Assembly: GCA_964523375.1 (NCBI GenBank)
Contig: CAZFYG010000005.1
Span: 17,897-81,896, forward strand
Origin: CAJQGY01 sp964523375
Lineage (GTDB): Bacteria; Pseudomonadota; Gammaproteobacteria; Magnimaribacterales; D2472
Length of the DNA: 64,000 nt
Direction of reading: 5' to 3'
The notes under the pieces: generated by a model
Told to the model about the DNA's origin: nothing
Database searches by the model: none
The model's input: only the letters and a program-made list of their open reading frames with translations
In this document: in pieces, positions 43,640-53,139 of the stretch
How the letters are laid out: each line of letters begins with the position of its first letter
How positions within the stretch are numbered: position 1 is the stretch's first letter
Translations under genes and position numbers: made by a program

Positions 43640-45461
43640 CATTAATTCCAGCATCTTCAATCATCTCCTCTCTTGAAGCATGTTCTATAAAAGTATCTGG
43701 TATTCCAAATAATTTTGATTTTATTTCTATATTTTTATGAGAACAAAATTCCTGAACTGCACTTCCTGCACCGCCCATGATCGATCCATCTTCTAAGGAA
43801 ATAAACATATCAGCATTCGCTAGATGCTTTAGAAGCATCCCTTCATCAAGAGGCTTTACAAATCTCATATCTATTAGAGTAAGGCCTAATTTTTCAGCAA
43901 CTATTATTGCCTCAGATAGTAGAGCTCCAAAATTAAGAAAAATAATATCACTCCTTCCTTCTTTAATGAGCTTTGCCTTCCCAATTTCTATTGTTGTGAG
44001 TAAATTATCTCTTTTTGCATTTGGTCCTGACCCTCTGGGGTATCTTATAACCGCAGGCCCATTAAAGTTATAACCTGTAGAAAGCATCTTTTGTGTTTCC
44101 GCTTCATCAGATGGAGCCATAATAATAATATTAGGAATACATCTTAAGAATGCTATATCAAAATTCCCAGAATGCGTGGGACCATCCTCACCAACTAAAC
44201 CAGATCTATCTAATGCGAAAGTAACATCAAGGTTTTGAACTGCTACATCATGAATAACTTGATCATAAGCTCTTTGTATAAAAGTTGAATATATTGCCAC
44301 TACTGGTTTTTTATTTTTCCTTGCTAACCCTGCTGCAAAAGTTACAGAATGCTGTTCTGCAATTGCAACATCAAAATATCTTTCAGGAAATTTTTTGCTG
44401 AACTCGACTAGTCCTGAGCCCTCTCTCATTGCCGGAGTTATCGCAACAAGCTTTTCATCATTCTCAGCTTGATTGACAACCCACTCTCCAAAAACATCTT
44501 GATATTTTATACTGTCAGATGAACTACTTTTAATGCTATTAATTTTTCCTATAGCATGAAACTCAATTCTATCAGCCTCTGCAGCATCAAGGCCCGCACC
44601 TTTTTTTGTAATTATGTGTAAAAACTGTGGACCTTCAAAGTCTTTTAAATTACCAATTACTTCTAACATTTCATTAATATTATGCCCATCAATTGGCCCA
44701 ATATAATTAAAACCAAGTTCTTCAAATATTGAACCTGGAGCAACCATAGCTTTCATTTGTGTCTCAACCTTTCTAGCCAAATGGTAAGCTTGCGGGAGCG
44801 GCTTCAAGAAGCTTGCACCTCCTTTTTTTATGCCTTTGTATACTTTTGATGCCCATATTCTTGAAAAGTAATTAGATAATCCGCCAATATTTTCAGATAT
44901 AGACATATCATTATCATTAAGTATTACTAGCATGTTTGGTTTAAGGTGACCTGCGTGACTAAGGGCTTCAAAAGCCATTCCAGCGGTCATTGCTCCATCG
45001 CCAATTACAGCAACAGTTCTTTCATTATTTTTAGCTGCCATTGCCATACCAAGAGCAGCACTAATGGAGGTACTAGAATGTCCTACTCCAAAAGAGTCAT
45101 ATTCGCTTTCTGTAATGTTGGGAAATGGAGCCAAGCCACCCTTGTGTCTAATAGTTTGGATTTCCTTTTTTCTGCCAGTCAATATTTTATGAGGGTAGGC
45201 TTGGTGCCCAACATCCCAGATCAAATTATCAGATGGGGTGTTAAAAATATAATGAAGCACCACTGTTAACTCCACAACACCAAGTCCACCCCCAAGATGT
45301 CCACCACTTTGACCAACTGAATATAAAAGGTACTCCCTCAACTCATCAGCCAATAACTCTAATTCTTGAGATGAAAATGATCTAAAATCGCTTGGAGTAT
45401 TAATATTGCATAAAAGTTTAGATTCTGGCTTTTCATTAGGTATCTTATTAAAAATCTTCAC
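43602..45461 (-). CDS. dxs: 1-deoxy-D-xylulose-5-phosphate synthase
   Basis: 619 residues. It condenses pyruvate and glyceraldehyde 3-phosphate using thiamine diphosphate, the first isoprenoid (MEP) step. Seen: GGHLGGGLGVVELTVVLHY near the N-terminus, VGHSSTSISAALG, the ThDP motif VIGDGAMTAGMAFEALSHAGHLKPNMLVILNDN, and in the C-terminal half FDVAIAEQHSVTFAAGLA with DRSGLVGEDGPTHSG. Start is GTG two bases beyond the ispA stop. It ends the operon xseB-ispA-dxs, the standard arrangement, and overlaps pgpA antisense by 38 bases. Confidence 0.96.
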   Translation of the reverse strand: MKIFNKIPNEKPESKLLCNINTPSDFRSFSSQELELLADELREYLLYSVGQSGGHLGGGLGVVELTVVLHYIFNTPSDNLIWDVGHQAYPHKILTGRKKEIQTIRHKGGLAPFPNITESEYDSFGVGHSSTSISAALGMAMAAKNNERTVAVIGDGAMTAGMAFEALSHAGHLKPNMLVILNDNDMSISENIGGLSNYFSRIWASKVYKGIKKGGASFLKPLPQAYHLARKVETQMKAMVAPGSIFEELGFNYIGPIDGHNINEMLEVIGNLKDFEGPQFLHIITKKGAGLDAAEADRIEFHAIGKINSIKSSSSDSIKYQDVFGEWVVNQAENDEKLVAITPAMREGSGLVEFSKKFPERYFDVAIAEQHSVTFAAGLARKNKKPVVAIYSTFIQRAYDQVIHDVAVQNLDVTFALDRSGLVGEDGPTHSGNFDIAFLRCIPNIIIMAPSDEAETQKMLSTGYNFNGPAVIRYPRGSGPNAKRDNLLTTIEIGKAKLIKEGRSDIIFLNFGALLSEAIIVAEKLGLTLIDMRFVKPLDEGMLLKHLANADMFISLEDGSIMGGAGSAVQEFCSHKNIEIKSKLFGIPDTFIEHASREEMIEDAGINASQILDSLNLYS

Positions 45462-45463
45462 TT

Positions 45464-46348
45464 TTAACTTTCTCTATTAATTATAAAATTGGCAAGGTTT
45501 TCTAGTTTATCAGTGTGCTCGTTATTGTCATAAGAAACACTTTTCAATAATAATAAAGCATCTTCTGTAAGTGCCTCATATCTTTCAATTGCATTTTCCA
45601 AGCCCACAATCTTCACATATGTAGATTTATCATTTCTTAAATCTGATAGTTTATTTTTGCCTAGTTTTTCACTGCTACCTATTATGTCTAACACATCGTC
45701 CTTGATCTGAAATGCTAAACCTATTTTCTGACTGAATAATTCCAATTTTTTTTGATCATCAAGATTAATATTTGAACCAATTTGCCCCATTAAGATTGAG
45801 CACTCAATTAGCCTTCCAGTTTTTAAATGGTGTATTTGCTCAAGATCTAGCTGAGTGATATGTTTTTTATTTTCATTTTCAATGTCTAGATGCTGCCCAT
45901 AAACCATTCCATTTTTGCCACATGCACTAGACAGCAACTTAATGGCTTTAATTTTTTGCCCATCATTCAATTTTTCATCTTCAGCAATAACCTGAAAGGC
46001 AAGGGCTTGAAGCGCGTCACCAGCTAAGACAGCATTAGCTTCCCCAAATACAACATGATTAGATGGGCTATTCCTTCTAATATCATCATCATCCATACAG
46101 GGAAGATCATCATGTATCAACGAGTAACTATGCATCATTTCAATTGCACATGCCATATTTACAAGGCTTGATTTATCGATATTGGCATTTGCTTCTCCTG
46201 ATGCAATAACCAATCCTGCCCTAACCATTTTACTGGGAAGCATAGAGGTGTACGCCATAGATTTTTCTATTAGGTTGGATTCACCAATAATATCTTTTAT
46301 TCTTGATTTAACTTCAGTCTGAACGGATGAAAGGAAGACTTGCAACAT
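45464..46348 (-). CDS. ispA: Farnesyl (geranyl/geranylgeranyl) diphosphate synthase
   Basis: 294 residues, all-helical prenyl synthase. First aspartate-rich motif DDLPCMDDDDIRR and the second, IKDDVLD, are intact, with HLKTGRLIE and GQHLDIE between. The two residues before the first Asp motif (HSYSLIHDD) are medium-sized, in keeping with C15 or C20 products. It supplies prenyl diphosphate for ubiquinone, undecaprenyl phosphate and carotenoids. The spacing to dxs is two bases and to xseB eight, an operon arrangement conserved through gammaproteobacteria. Confidence 0.95.
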   Translation of the reverse strand: MLQVFLSSVQTEVKSRIKDIIGESNLIEKSMAYTSMLPSKMVRAGLVIASGEANANIDKSSLVNMACAIEMMHSYSLIHDDLPCMDDDDIRRNSPSNHVVFGEANAVLAGDALQALAFQVIAEDEKLNDGQKIKAIKLLSSACGKNGMVYGQHLDIENENKKHITQLDLEQIHHLKTGRLIECSILMGQIGSNINLDDQKKLELFSQKIGLAFQIKDDVLDIIGSSEKLGKNKLSDLRNDKSTYVKIVGLENAIERYEALTEDALLLLKSVSYDNNEHTDKLENLANFIINRES

Positions 46349-46356
46349 TTGTTTTT

Positions 46357-46575
46357 CTAAACTTCTTCTGTAGCTGTCCCATCGTCAAGTAGTTTGCTTA
46401 CTTTTAACTCGGCATCTTTAAGTTGTTTTTGACACTTTTTTACAAGTTCTATTCCCTGCTCAAATGATTTGACTGAATCTTCTAGATTGATGCTGTCATC
46501 CTCTAACTTTAATACTATTTTTTCAAGCTGAGATAGGGCTAATTCAAAATTTATGTTTTCATTATCTTTAGTCAT
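46357..46575 (-). CDS. xseB: Exodeoxyribonuclease VII small subunit
   Basis: 72 residues. The family pattern INFELALSQLEKIVLKLEDDSINLEDSVKSFEQGIELVKKCQKQLKDAELKV is complete (two helices ending in ISxL-type). It associates with XseA, which degrades single-stranded DNA; xseA is not in this window. It leads directly into ispA with eight bases between and is itself 16 bases after the RND permease stop, so the efflux genes may be part of the same transcript. Confidence 0.93.
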   Translation of the reverse strand: MTKDNENINFELALSQLEKIVLKLEDDSINLEDSVKSFEQGIELVKKCQKQLKDAELKVSKLLDDGTATEEV

Positions 46576-46591
46576 AGCTTATTGTAATTGA

Positions 46592-49500
46592 TTAATCTGA
46601 TGCTTTTATATATTTCTTTAGATCATTTCTTATGCCATATGGCAAAGCGAGAACAGCAGGAGTAAGTATTAAAGTTATAAAAGTACTAAACCCTAATCCA
46701 AAAACAATAGACACAGCTAGGTTTGACCACCAATCAACTATCCTGCTTCCTATTAAAATTTCTCTTCCTATCAAATCAACACTAACACCCATTGCTAAAG
46801 GCAATAAACCAAATATTGTTGTTAAAGAAGTTAAAAGAATTGGTCTAAGTCTTTGTTTGCATGCGCTAACAATAAGGTTTGATTTTTTGAGATTTGGAGA
46901 CTCCTCTTTCATCTTATTAAAAGTATCAATTAGGACAATATTATTGTTCACAACAATGCCCGCTAATGTAACTATAGATAAACCAGTCATTGTTGTACTA
47001 AATGGACTATTTGTAATCAATAAACCCAGCATAACACCAACAATAGATATCGTTACTGAGGTCAATATAATTAAGGATTGATAAAAGCTATTGAATTGAG
47101 TTAAAAGCATTATAAGCATTATAAATACTGCAGCTATTCCTGCTCCTGCCATAAAGTTATTAACTTCATCAGTTTCTTCCTGCATTCCCTCAAAAACAAT
47201 TTCAACACCAGAATCAAGAGGACTTGTGTTAACCCATTGTTGTATTTCAATAATTTTTTCAGCTACTTTAGACTCATCCTCTGTTCCAGCTCTTATTCTG
47301 TGGTGATATCGCCCATTTTTTCTTCTAACTGTTTGTCTATTTTCTTTTGGTACTACAGTAATAAATGAGCTCACAGGAACCAAGCCCTGTTTGGTTGTAA
47401 CATTAAGATCTTTTATGCCTGTTAGGGTTCTATCAGCCTCAGGAAATCTTGCCCTTATCTCAACTTCATCTTTAGAGTCATCAGGCCTATACTCACCAAC
47501 TTTAAAGCCATTGGTAAGCATTTGCACTAAAGCACCAACATCACTGATGTTTACACCCAGTTGAGCTGCTTTTTGTTTATCAACTTCAACACTCCACTCA
47601 ACAGATGGATAGGCTTTTGATGATGAGATGTTGATTAAGCCCGGAACATTTTCAGTAAGATATTTTTCTATAACATTGGCAGCATTATTAACTTCAGATT
47701 CAGTTTTTGCATAAACAGCAATCTCAATAGGTGAGTCAAAAGATGGTCCACCCAAAACGGGCTCTGCCTCTACTATTATGCCAGCTATATCTTTTGTTGA
47801 ATTCGTAACTAGTTTCATAACCTCAAGTCCAGAGATAGATCTTTCATAAGGTGGTGCAACCTCAATAAAGCCACTTCCAATTTTATCAGCACCTCTATCC
47901 CACCAATTAGAACCAGCTCTAAGATATACACTGCTCAACTCATCAATTTGTAAAAACCTTTCCTCAACACTTTCAATTATTTCTTTTGATTCCAATGCAG
48001 AAAAATTACCTCTTGCTCTAATAGTTATCTCTGCCTGAACAGGGTCAACAATAGCAAAGTAAACAGTTCCTTTGCCAAAATTTGTATATGTAAAAATTAT
48101 TACAGCAAGAACTGTAAAAACCCATAGTATTGTTTCGATAGGATTTTTTACGAATTTATAGGCATAGTTTCCATATTTTTCAGCTAAATTAGCAAAGAAA
48201 GATGTGTTATTTTGGCTAGAAATATGGAGTGCAGATTGTTTTTGTCCAAATAGAGATCCCAGAACTGGAATTACAATTAGTGAATAAAAAAGAGATGCGA
48301 TTAGTACCAAAAACACTGTAATTGGTAAAAGTTTCATAAACTCTCCAGTAAAACCTGGCCATAGCATTACTGGAATAAATGCTGCCATGGTCGTTCCTGT
48401 TGAGGCAAGAATAGGGTAAAACATTCTTTTTGATGCAGACCTATATCCTTCGTAGCGCGACATGCCCTCCGATATCTTTTTGTCTGCATATTCAGTGATT
48501 ACAATTGCCCCATCAATGAGCATTCCCATTCCTAGGAGTAGACCCATCATTACAAGGAAACTTACTTCACCACCTGCAGCATATAACGCAAGGTATGTAA
48601 GAAGGAAGCAAAAAGGAATTGAAAGCCCAACTAACATAGATACTCTGGGTCCTAAACTTGCAATTATGAGAATCATTATCAAAACAACAGCAGTGATAAT
48701 ATTGCCATTTAGCTCTTTCACCATTTCTCTTGAATAAACTGAATCATCATCAGTGATTACCAGGCGAAGGTTTGTTGGAAGAGTCTTTCTAAAATCAGAT
48801 AGTAAATTATTGATTTTTTGAGAGGCATCAATAGCATTAGCACCTTCTCTAAGAACTATTTCCAGCGTGACCGCATCCTCACCGTTAACTCTTGCATAAG
48901 ATGAAAAGTCTTTAAACGTTCTTCTTATATCCGCAACATCCCCTAAGGTAACAATAGCGTCTTTAGTTACTTTTATTGGTATTGAATATACGTCTTGGGC
49001 TGACTCAATAATGCTTGGAACTTCAATATTGAAACTCCCTCTTCCAGTATCTTGCGTGCCTCCAGGGATTATTAAATTATTATTAGCTACAGAGTAATAA
49101 ATGTCAGAAAGCGTTACACCGTATGACTCTAATTTTGATTTATTAAAAATTCCTTCCAAAACCTCGTCTGGAGCTCCTGCCATTTCTGCTTGGAGTATTT
49201 CTTCTAATGCCTCTATCTTGTCTTTCAAATCGCGAGCATAGAATACTTTTTGACGGATTGATCCTGATCCAACGACGCTAATATTCATCACTGGAAAGCT
49301 AGACTCATTATATTCATTAACAACTGGATCTTCTGCCTCTCTTGGTAATTCAAACTTAGTCTCTTCAACCGCTTGCTTCACATCTACAAGAGCCTTCTCC
49401 ATGTCATAGCCAACCTCAAATTCTGTAAAAATTCTGGAGTAGCTCAAAGAACTTGTTGATGAAACATTTTTAAGCCCCGGAACAGTTCTTAGCCTATTCT

Positions 49501-49705
49501 CAAGAGGTTTTGCTATTAATCTTGATGTGTCATTGGGTGATGCTCCATCTAGATAGACTGATATAGATAGAAAAGGTAACTGAACATTTGGTGATGCGGA
49601 TATGGGAATAGCCTGCCTCGCAAAGGAGCCAGCAATTACTATTAAAAAAGCAATTGTTAATGTGGTTTTTGACTTTTGAAGAGCAAAATCTACTATTGAT
49701 GTCAT
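46592..49705 (-). CDS. RND-family efflux permease
   Basis: 1037 residues, twelve expected membrane spans in two similar halves, with large periplasmic loops after spans 1 and 7. N-terminal FALQKSKTTLTIAFLIV is the first span; SVYLDGASPNDTSRLIAKPLENRLRTVPGLKNVSS is the porter domain signature. In span 4 the motif GMGMLIDGAIVITEY has one Asp where AcrB has two, and span 10 reads GIVVNNNIVLID, so the proton-relay network differs from AcrB and is like other HAE1 pumps. It expels unknown hydrophobic compounds using proton motive force. The adaptor gene overlaps its start by four bases. No outer-membrane factor is encoded nearby. Confidence 0.92.
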   Translation of the reverse strand: MTSIVDFALQKSKTTLTIAFLIVIAGSFARQAIPISASPNVQLPFLSISVYLDGASPNDTSRLIAKPLENRLRTVPGLKNVSSTSSLSYSRIFTEFEVGYDMEKALVDVKQAVEETKFELPREAEDPVVNEYNESSFPVMNISVVGSGSIRQKVFYARDLKDKIEALEEILQAEMAGAPDEVLEGIFNKSKLESYGVTLSDIYYSVANNNLIIPGGTQDTGRGSFNIEVPSIIESAQDVYSIPIKVTKDAIVTLGDVADIRRTFKDFSSYARVNGEDAVTLEIVLREGANAIDASQKINNLLSDFRKTLPTNLRLVITDDDSVYSREMVKELNGNIITAVVLIMILIIASLGPRVSMLVGLSIPFCFLLTYLALYAAGGEVSFLVMMGLLLGMGMLIDGAIVITEYADKKISEGMSRYEGYRSASKRMFYPILASTGTTMAAFIPVMLWPGFTGEFMKLLPITVFLVLIASLFYSLIVIPVLGSLFGQKQSALHISSQNNTSFFANLAEKYGNYAYKFVKNPIETILWVFTVLAVIIFTYTNFGKGTVYFAIVDPVQAEITIRARGNFSALESKEIIESVEERFLQIDELSSVYLRAGSNWWDRGADKIGSGFIEVAPPYERSISGLEVMKLVTNSTKDIAGIIVEAEPVLGGPSFDSPIEIAVYAKTESEVNNAANVIEKYLTENVPGLINISSSKAYPSVEWSVEVDKQKAAQLGVNISDVGALVQMLTNGFKVGEYRPDDSKDEVEIRARFPEADRTLTGIKDLNVTTKQGLVPVSSFITVVPKENRQTVRRKNGRYHHRIRAGTEDESKVAEKIIEIQQWVNTSPLDSGVEIVFEGMQEETDEVNNFMAGAGIAAVFIMLIMLLTQFNSFYQSLIILTSVTISIVGVMLGLLITNSPFSTTMTGLSIVTLAGIVVNNNIVLIDTFNKMKEESPNLKKSNLIVSACKQRLRPILLTSLTTIFGLLPLAMGVSVDLIGREILIGSRIVDWWSNLAVSIVFGLGFSTFITLILTPAVLALPYGIRNDLKKYIKASD

Positions 49706-50571
49706 ATTTTACTTACTAAAACTTGCTGCCCATCTTCCACAAACCCCTGGCCCTGAACAATTAAGTCAGCATTTTCTGGTATTCCCATTACCCATATACC
49801 CTCTTCAGAGTCTTCAAGAATTCTAACTTCTTTAAATTTAACTATATCGATATTCTCAATCACTTTAATACCAAGAAGCCCCTTATCATTCAACATAAGA
49901 ATTGATGGAGAGATTCTATGAGCCATTATTTTCGAAGTCCTTATTATCATTTCTGAAGTAATACCATCTCGTATTTGACCATTTATATTATTAACTTCAG
50001 CTTCAACTTTAAATGTTCTTGTCTGACTTGATGCGCTCTTAGAAACAAAGCTTAAGCTACCATCAATTCTTTCACCTGTAATTAAATTTAAATTAACAGT
50101 CTGACCTACTTTTACTTTATTGATATCCGACTCTGGCACCTCTGCAACAAATGTTATGGGATCTAGCTGAATTATAGTTGCACATACCTGACCTCTCTCT
50201 AAGAAATTTCCTGGCTTAACAATCTTCTCAAGATAGCCTGAGAAGGGCGCTTTGACCTCTGTTCTATTGAGTTCAACAATACCAAGGCTGCATAGAACAG
50301 AATCCCCTTCAACAAAATTACCTTGCCTTGCTCCAATGCTTACAACCTCTCCAGATGTTTTAGCTCTTACATCAACTCTTGTTTCTGAAATCGTAGTCGA
50401 TTTAAGTTTAATTAATGGTTGATAGGGAATAGCAACACTCTTCATTGTTGCTACAGTAAACAGCTCTTTTTTTATAACCTCTTTTTCAACCACTTCTTCG
50501 AATCTTCCAGAAATTAAAGCAAGCGCAGCAATAATAAAAATTGCTAGTGATATTCTTATGTTTTTATTCAT
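49702..50571 (-). CDS. RND efflux periplasmic adaptor subunit
   Basis: 289 residues, shorter than the typical 350-400. N-terminal anchor or signal (ISLAIFIIAALALISG). The lipoyl half-motifs VRAKTSGEVVSIGARQGNFVEGDSVL and TEVKAPFSGYLEKIVKPGNFLERGQV are separated by only about 15 residues, so the usual alpha-helical hairpin is missing or minimal; beta-barrel part ITFVAEVPESDINKVKVGQTV follows. It should couple the permease to an outer-membrane channel, but the absent hairpin means docking may differ from TolC systems. It overlaps the permease gene by four bases. Confidence 0.88.
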   Translation of the reverse strand: MNKNIRISLAIFIIAALALISGRFEEVVEKEVIKKELFTVATMKSVAIPYQPLIKLKSTTISETRVDVRAKTSGEVVSIGARQGNFVEGDSVLCSLGIVELNRTEVKAPFSGYLEKIVKPGNFLERGQVCATIIQLDPITFVAEVPESDINKVKVGQTVNLNLITGERIDGSLSFVSKSASSQTRTFKVEAEVNNINGQIRDGITSEMIIRTSKIMAHRISPSILMLNDKGLLGIKVIENIDIVKFKEVRILEDSEEGIWVMGIPENADLIVQGQGFVEDGQQVLVSKI

Positions 50572-50574
50572 ACT

Positions 50575-51129
50575 TTATATATTGTGTTTTTTTCTTAGCT
50601 GTTCAAGTAATTTTTGATCTAAAGGCTTTAAATCAGACTTTTTAGATTCTTCAGACGGCAATACAAATTTTTCACCCTTGATAGCAAGATCTTTCATCTT
50701 TATATATGTCCTTGAAAACGCACTAAATAATTCTTTAGAGTCCCTCTCATCTAAGAGGTTCCAACCTATTTTTTTTCCAGAGAAATAAACTACCGGATGT
50801 GACCAGTTATAAGATGCCCTAGGAGAAAATGATTTTCTTGCTTCTATATAAGCTTCTTCAACAGATGGAAACCCATCTAAGCTCAAAATATCATTACATG
50901 CTCTGATAACATCAGTTAATGTAGGAAGATATGGCTGGTTATCAACAACAGTTTCTGCTGAACTTAATATTGTAGTAGCATCAAATTTTTTTAAGCTAGA
51001 TGCCCATAGCTTTTTACCCTCATTCAGCCTTTGGTCTGTTCCAAAAACCTTATAGAATTGATAATGGTAAGCAAGCTCAAGTTTTAAGAATAAGGAATCT
51101 ATTGCATCTACAAATTCATTCTTACTCAA
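50575..51129 (-). CDS. Phage replication protein P-like protein (putative helicase loader component)
   Basis: 184 residues from a TTG at 51129 that overlaps the DnaT-like gene's stop; an in-frame ATG at 51222 would force a 101-base overlap and is less likely. The sequence WASSLKKFDATTILSSAETVVDNQPYLPTLTDVIRACND and SYNWSHPVVYFSGKKIGWNLL matches the pattern I associate with phage lambda P-like/chromosomal helicase-loading proteins, which bring the replicative DNA helicase to DNA. It lacks an AAA+ P-loop, unlike DnaC. The assignment is from pattern recollection and moderate confidence. It forms a pair with the upstream DnaT-like gene and lies three bases before the efflux adaptor start. Confidence 0.65.
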   Translation of the reverse strand: MSKNEFVDAIDSLFLKLELAYHYQFYKVFGTDQRLNEGKKLWASSLKKFDATTILSSAETVVDNQPYLPTLTDVIRACNDILSLDGFPSVEEAYIEARKSFSPRASYNWSHPVVYFSGKKIGWNLLDERDSKELFSAFSRTYIKMKDLAIKGEKFVLPSEESKKSDLKPLDQKLLEQLRKKHNI

Positions 51130-51913
51130 AGTTGATCTCTTCTGCCCAGGATTTATCTTTTTTTCTTTCGTCGAAGCCCTGTTTGAAGGTTCCAGGTTCA
51201 GAATGGTTTTTACTTTTTTCATTTTGATTTTTATTACTTACAAGATGCCTTCTTTTAACGTGATCAATAAATTTTGAGTTCCAAGTATTGAAAGCACTGC
51301 CGTTATCAGTCCAGTATAGTATAAATTCGGCTAAATAAGGCGACGCATCTTCTTCAGTAATATTTGATAATGATAGTATTTGATATACATCATCACTTGG
51401 CACCCAGCTCTTGCTTATAGGAAAGGGCAATCCTTTATTTGAATTATTTTCTTTGGCCCATTCGCGTCTTATATAGTCAATAAATGTACTATTCCAATTA
51501 TTTCTTTGCTGACCTCTTTCCATCCAATAAATCCTAAACTCTGGTATTTTTTTAGAAATAAAGCTTTCCTCTATCGAGCCCATCTCAAGAACATCCATAG
51601 CCTCACTAGAAGGAAGCCAGCCATTGCCCATATCCTGCTTTTCGAATGGTTTAGCTCGTGGAAGTCTAAGATTTGACCTGCTATCTTCCTGTTGGTATTT
51701 TTTTATAAGATTGAACCTTAGCAACTCATCAAGACTTTTTTTAATATCCTCTTTTTTAATAAAGGTAAGCTCATTCGAAAGTCTTTCTATTAAAACATCT
51801 TTAGATCTAATTTTTTTAAATATATCCTGATTGCATTTATCGAGAATAATTGCACTTTCTATATTTAGAGTTTCTGCAACTTCTTTGGAAAATGAAATCT
51901 TATCATCTGCCAT
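51122..51913 (-). CDS. Primosomal DnaT-like protein with two DnaT domains
   Basis: 263 residues. The N-terminal 90 residues form a winged-helix-like region (LIERLSNELTFIKKEDIKKSLDELLRFNLIKKY). Two copies of the DnaT single-stranded-DNA-binding domain follow: about 98-152 (GWLPSSEAMDVL to FRIYWMERGQQRNNWNSTFIDYIRREW) and about 168-223 (SWVPSDDVYQIL to FILYWTDNGSAFNTWNSKFIDHVKRRH), with matching Trp, Asn and aromatic positions. E. coli DnaT has one such domain. The C-terminal 40 residues are Lys-, Asn- and Glu-rich and likely disordered. Function in primosome assembly is inferred from the domain and from the P-like gene overlapping its stop. Confidence 0.78.
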   Translation of the reverse strand: MADDKISFSKEVAETLNIESAIILDKCNQDIFKKIRSKDVLIERLSNELTFIKKEDIKKSLDELLRFNLIKKYQQEDSRSNLRLPRAKPFEKQDMGNGWLPSSEAMDVLEMGSIEESFISKKIPEFRIYWMERGQQRNNWNSTFIDYIRREWAKENNSNKGLPFPISKSWVPSDDVYQILSLSNITEEDASPYLAEFILYWTDNGSAFNTWNSKFIDHVKRRHLVSNKNQNEKSKNHSEPGTFKQGFDERKKDKSWAEEINFE

Positions 51914-51918
51914 TTTAA

Positions 51919-52968
51919 TTATGAATCTCTTCGTTGCTGAACTGCTTTATCAAGAGTATTAAAACATACCGAAGTATCTTCAAGGTTAATGCACGCATCA
52001 GTAATGCTTTGCCCATATTTTAAATTAGAAGATATTTTCTGATTACCTTCGTGTATGTGACTTTCTATCATAACGCCTTTAAGGTTGTGGTCTCCAAGGG
52101 TAATTTGCTTGCCTATATCCTCTATTACATTAATTTGTTGCTTAAACTTTTTTTGGCTGTTTCCATGACTAGCATCCACCATGATAGATTCATTAACTTC
52201 AGCTTCTTTGAGAGCAGTAAGAGTTTCTTTGATTGAATGGTTGTCATAATTAGGCTCTTTCCCACCTCTTAATATAATGTGGGCATCATTATTGCCAGCA
52301 GTTTTCAACATTGCTATCTCTGCTTCTTTTGTAGCACCGAGAAAAACATGAGAGTGATTTGCAGCTTGGATTCCATCAATTGCTGCTTTTAAACTTCCGT
52401 TAGTGCCATTTTTTATGCCAATTGGACAAGAAAGGCCTGATGCTAGCTCTCTATGAATTTGGCTTTCTGCAGTTCGAGCACCTATTGCACCCCATGATAT
52501 CAAGTCAGTTACATATTGAGGTGAGATAGGGTCAAGAAACTCTGTACCTACTGGCATATTCAGCTCCGCTATATCAATAAGCAATTTCCTAGCCTTTTCA
52601 ATGCCCTTTGCAATTTTATAGCTACCATCTAAATCAGGATCGTTGATCAAACCTTTCCATCCGACAGTCGTCCTGGGCTTCTCAAAATAAACCCTCATAA
52701 CTAGCAAAAGAGTATCTTTATATTTTAAGCTTTCTTCTTTAAGCCATTTTGCATACTCTAGGGCACTATCAGTATCATGAATTGAACAAGGTCCTGTCAC
52801 AACCAAAAGCCTATCATCTGCGTTATGGAGAATTTGGCTAATTTCATTTCTTGTTCCATAAACCAATCTTGAAATTTCATCGTTAAGGGGGTATTTGTTA
52901 ACTAATTCATAAGGGGCAGGAACCTTTTGTCTATCAATTATTCTTGTGTTGTCGGTGAGGTAATTCAT
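51919..52968 (-). CDS. aroG: DAHP synthase (class I)
   Basis: 349 residues. Conserved: RLLVVTGPCSIHD, LLLVMRVYFEKPRTTVGWKGLINDPDLDGS, PVGTEFLDPISPQY, GARTAESQIHRELASGLSCPIGIKNGTNG, and VDASHGNSQKKF with metal ligands. It condenses phosphoenolpyruvate and erythrose 4-phosphate, the entry to aromatic amino acids, with aroK/aroB in the same window. Which of AroF, AroG or AroH it corresponds to, and which amino acid inhibits it, are not resolved. It is the first gene of the long minus-strand run and is divergent from scpA across a 190-base gap. Confidence 0.93.
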   Translation of the reverse strand: MNYLTDNTRIIDRQKVPAPYELVNKYPLNDEISRLVYGTRNEISQILHNADDRLLVVTGPCSIHDTDSALEYAKWLKEESLKYKDTLLLVMRVYFEKPRTTVGWKGLINDPDLDGSYKIAKGIEKARKLLIDIAELNMPVGTEFLDPISPQYVTDLISWGAIGARTAESQIHRELASGLSCPIGIKNGTNGSLKAAIDGIQAANHSHVFLGATKEAEIAMLKTAGNNDAHIILRGGKEPNYDNHSIKETLTALKEAEVNESIMVDASHGNSQKKFKQQINVIEDIGKQITLGDHNLKGVMIESHIHEGNQKISSNLKYGQSITDACINLEDTSVCFNTLDKAVQQRRDS

Positions 52969-53139
52969 GGCTTATCAATTTATTGTTTAATCCACCATAT
53001 TAAATCAATGCTCAAAAATTAATATAAAAAGTAGTAAAAAATAAACTATTTTTTATTTATAAATATTTCCAATATTTCTAGCCAAATTAATGCTTTTTTT
53101 TATAAATACTATATGTTGTATTAAATATGTCTAAACCTT

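Noticed and set aside
46632..48737. Plus-strand open frames inside the RND permease gene
   Set aside because: Shadows of the membrane-span codons on the complementary strand, with no start signal and no conserved motif.
51130..51222. ATG at 51222 as start of the P-like gene
   Set aside because: It would overlap the DnaT-like coding region by 101 bases; TTG 51129 gives a compact overlap with the stop, as elsewhere in the window.
53035..53055. TAAAAAATA-AAC-TATTTTTTA inverted repeat in the aroG-scpA gap
   Set aside because: Arms consist only of A and T, which gives frequent chance dyads in this DNA; no flanking signal supports it as a terminator.
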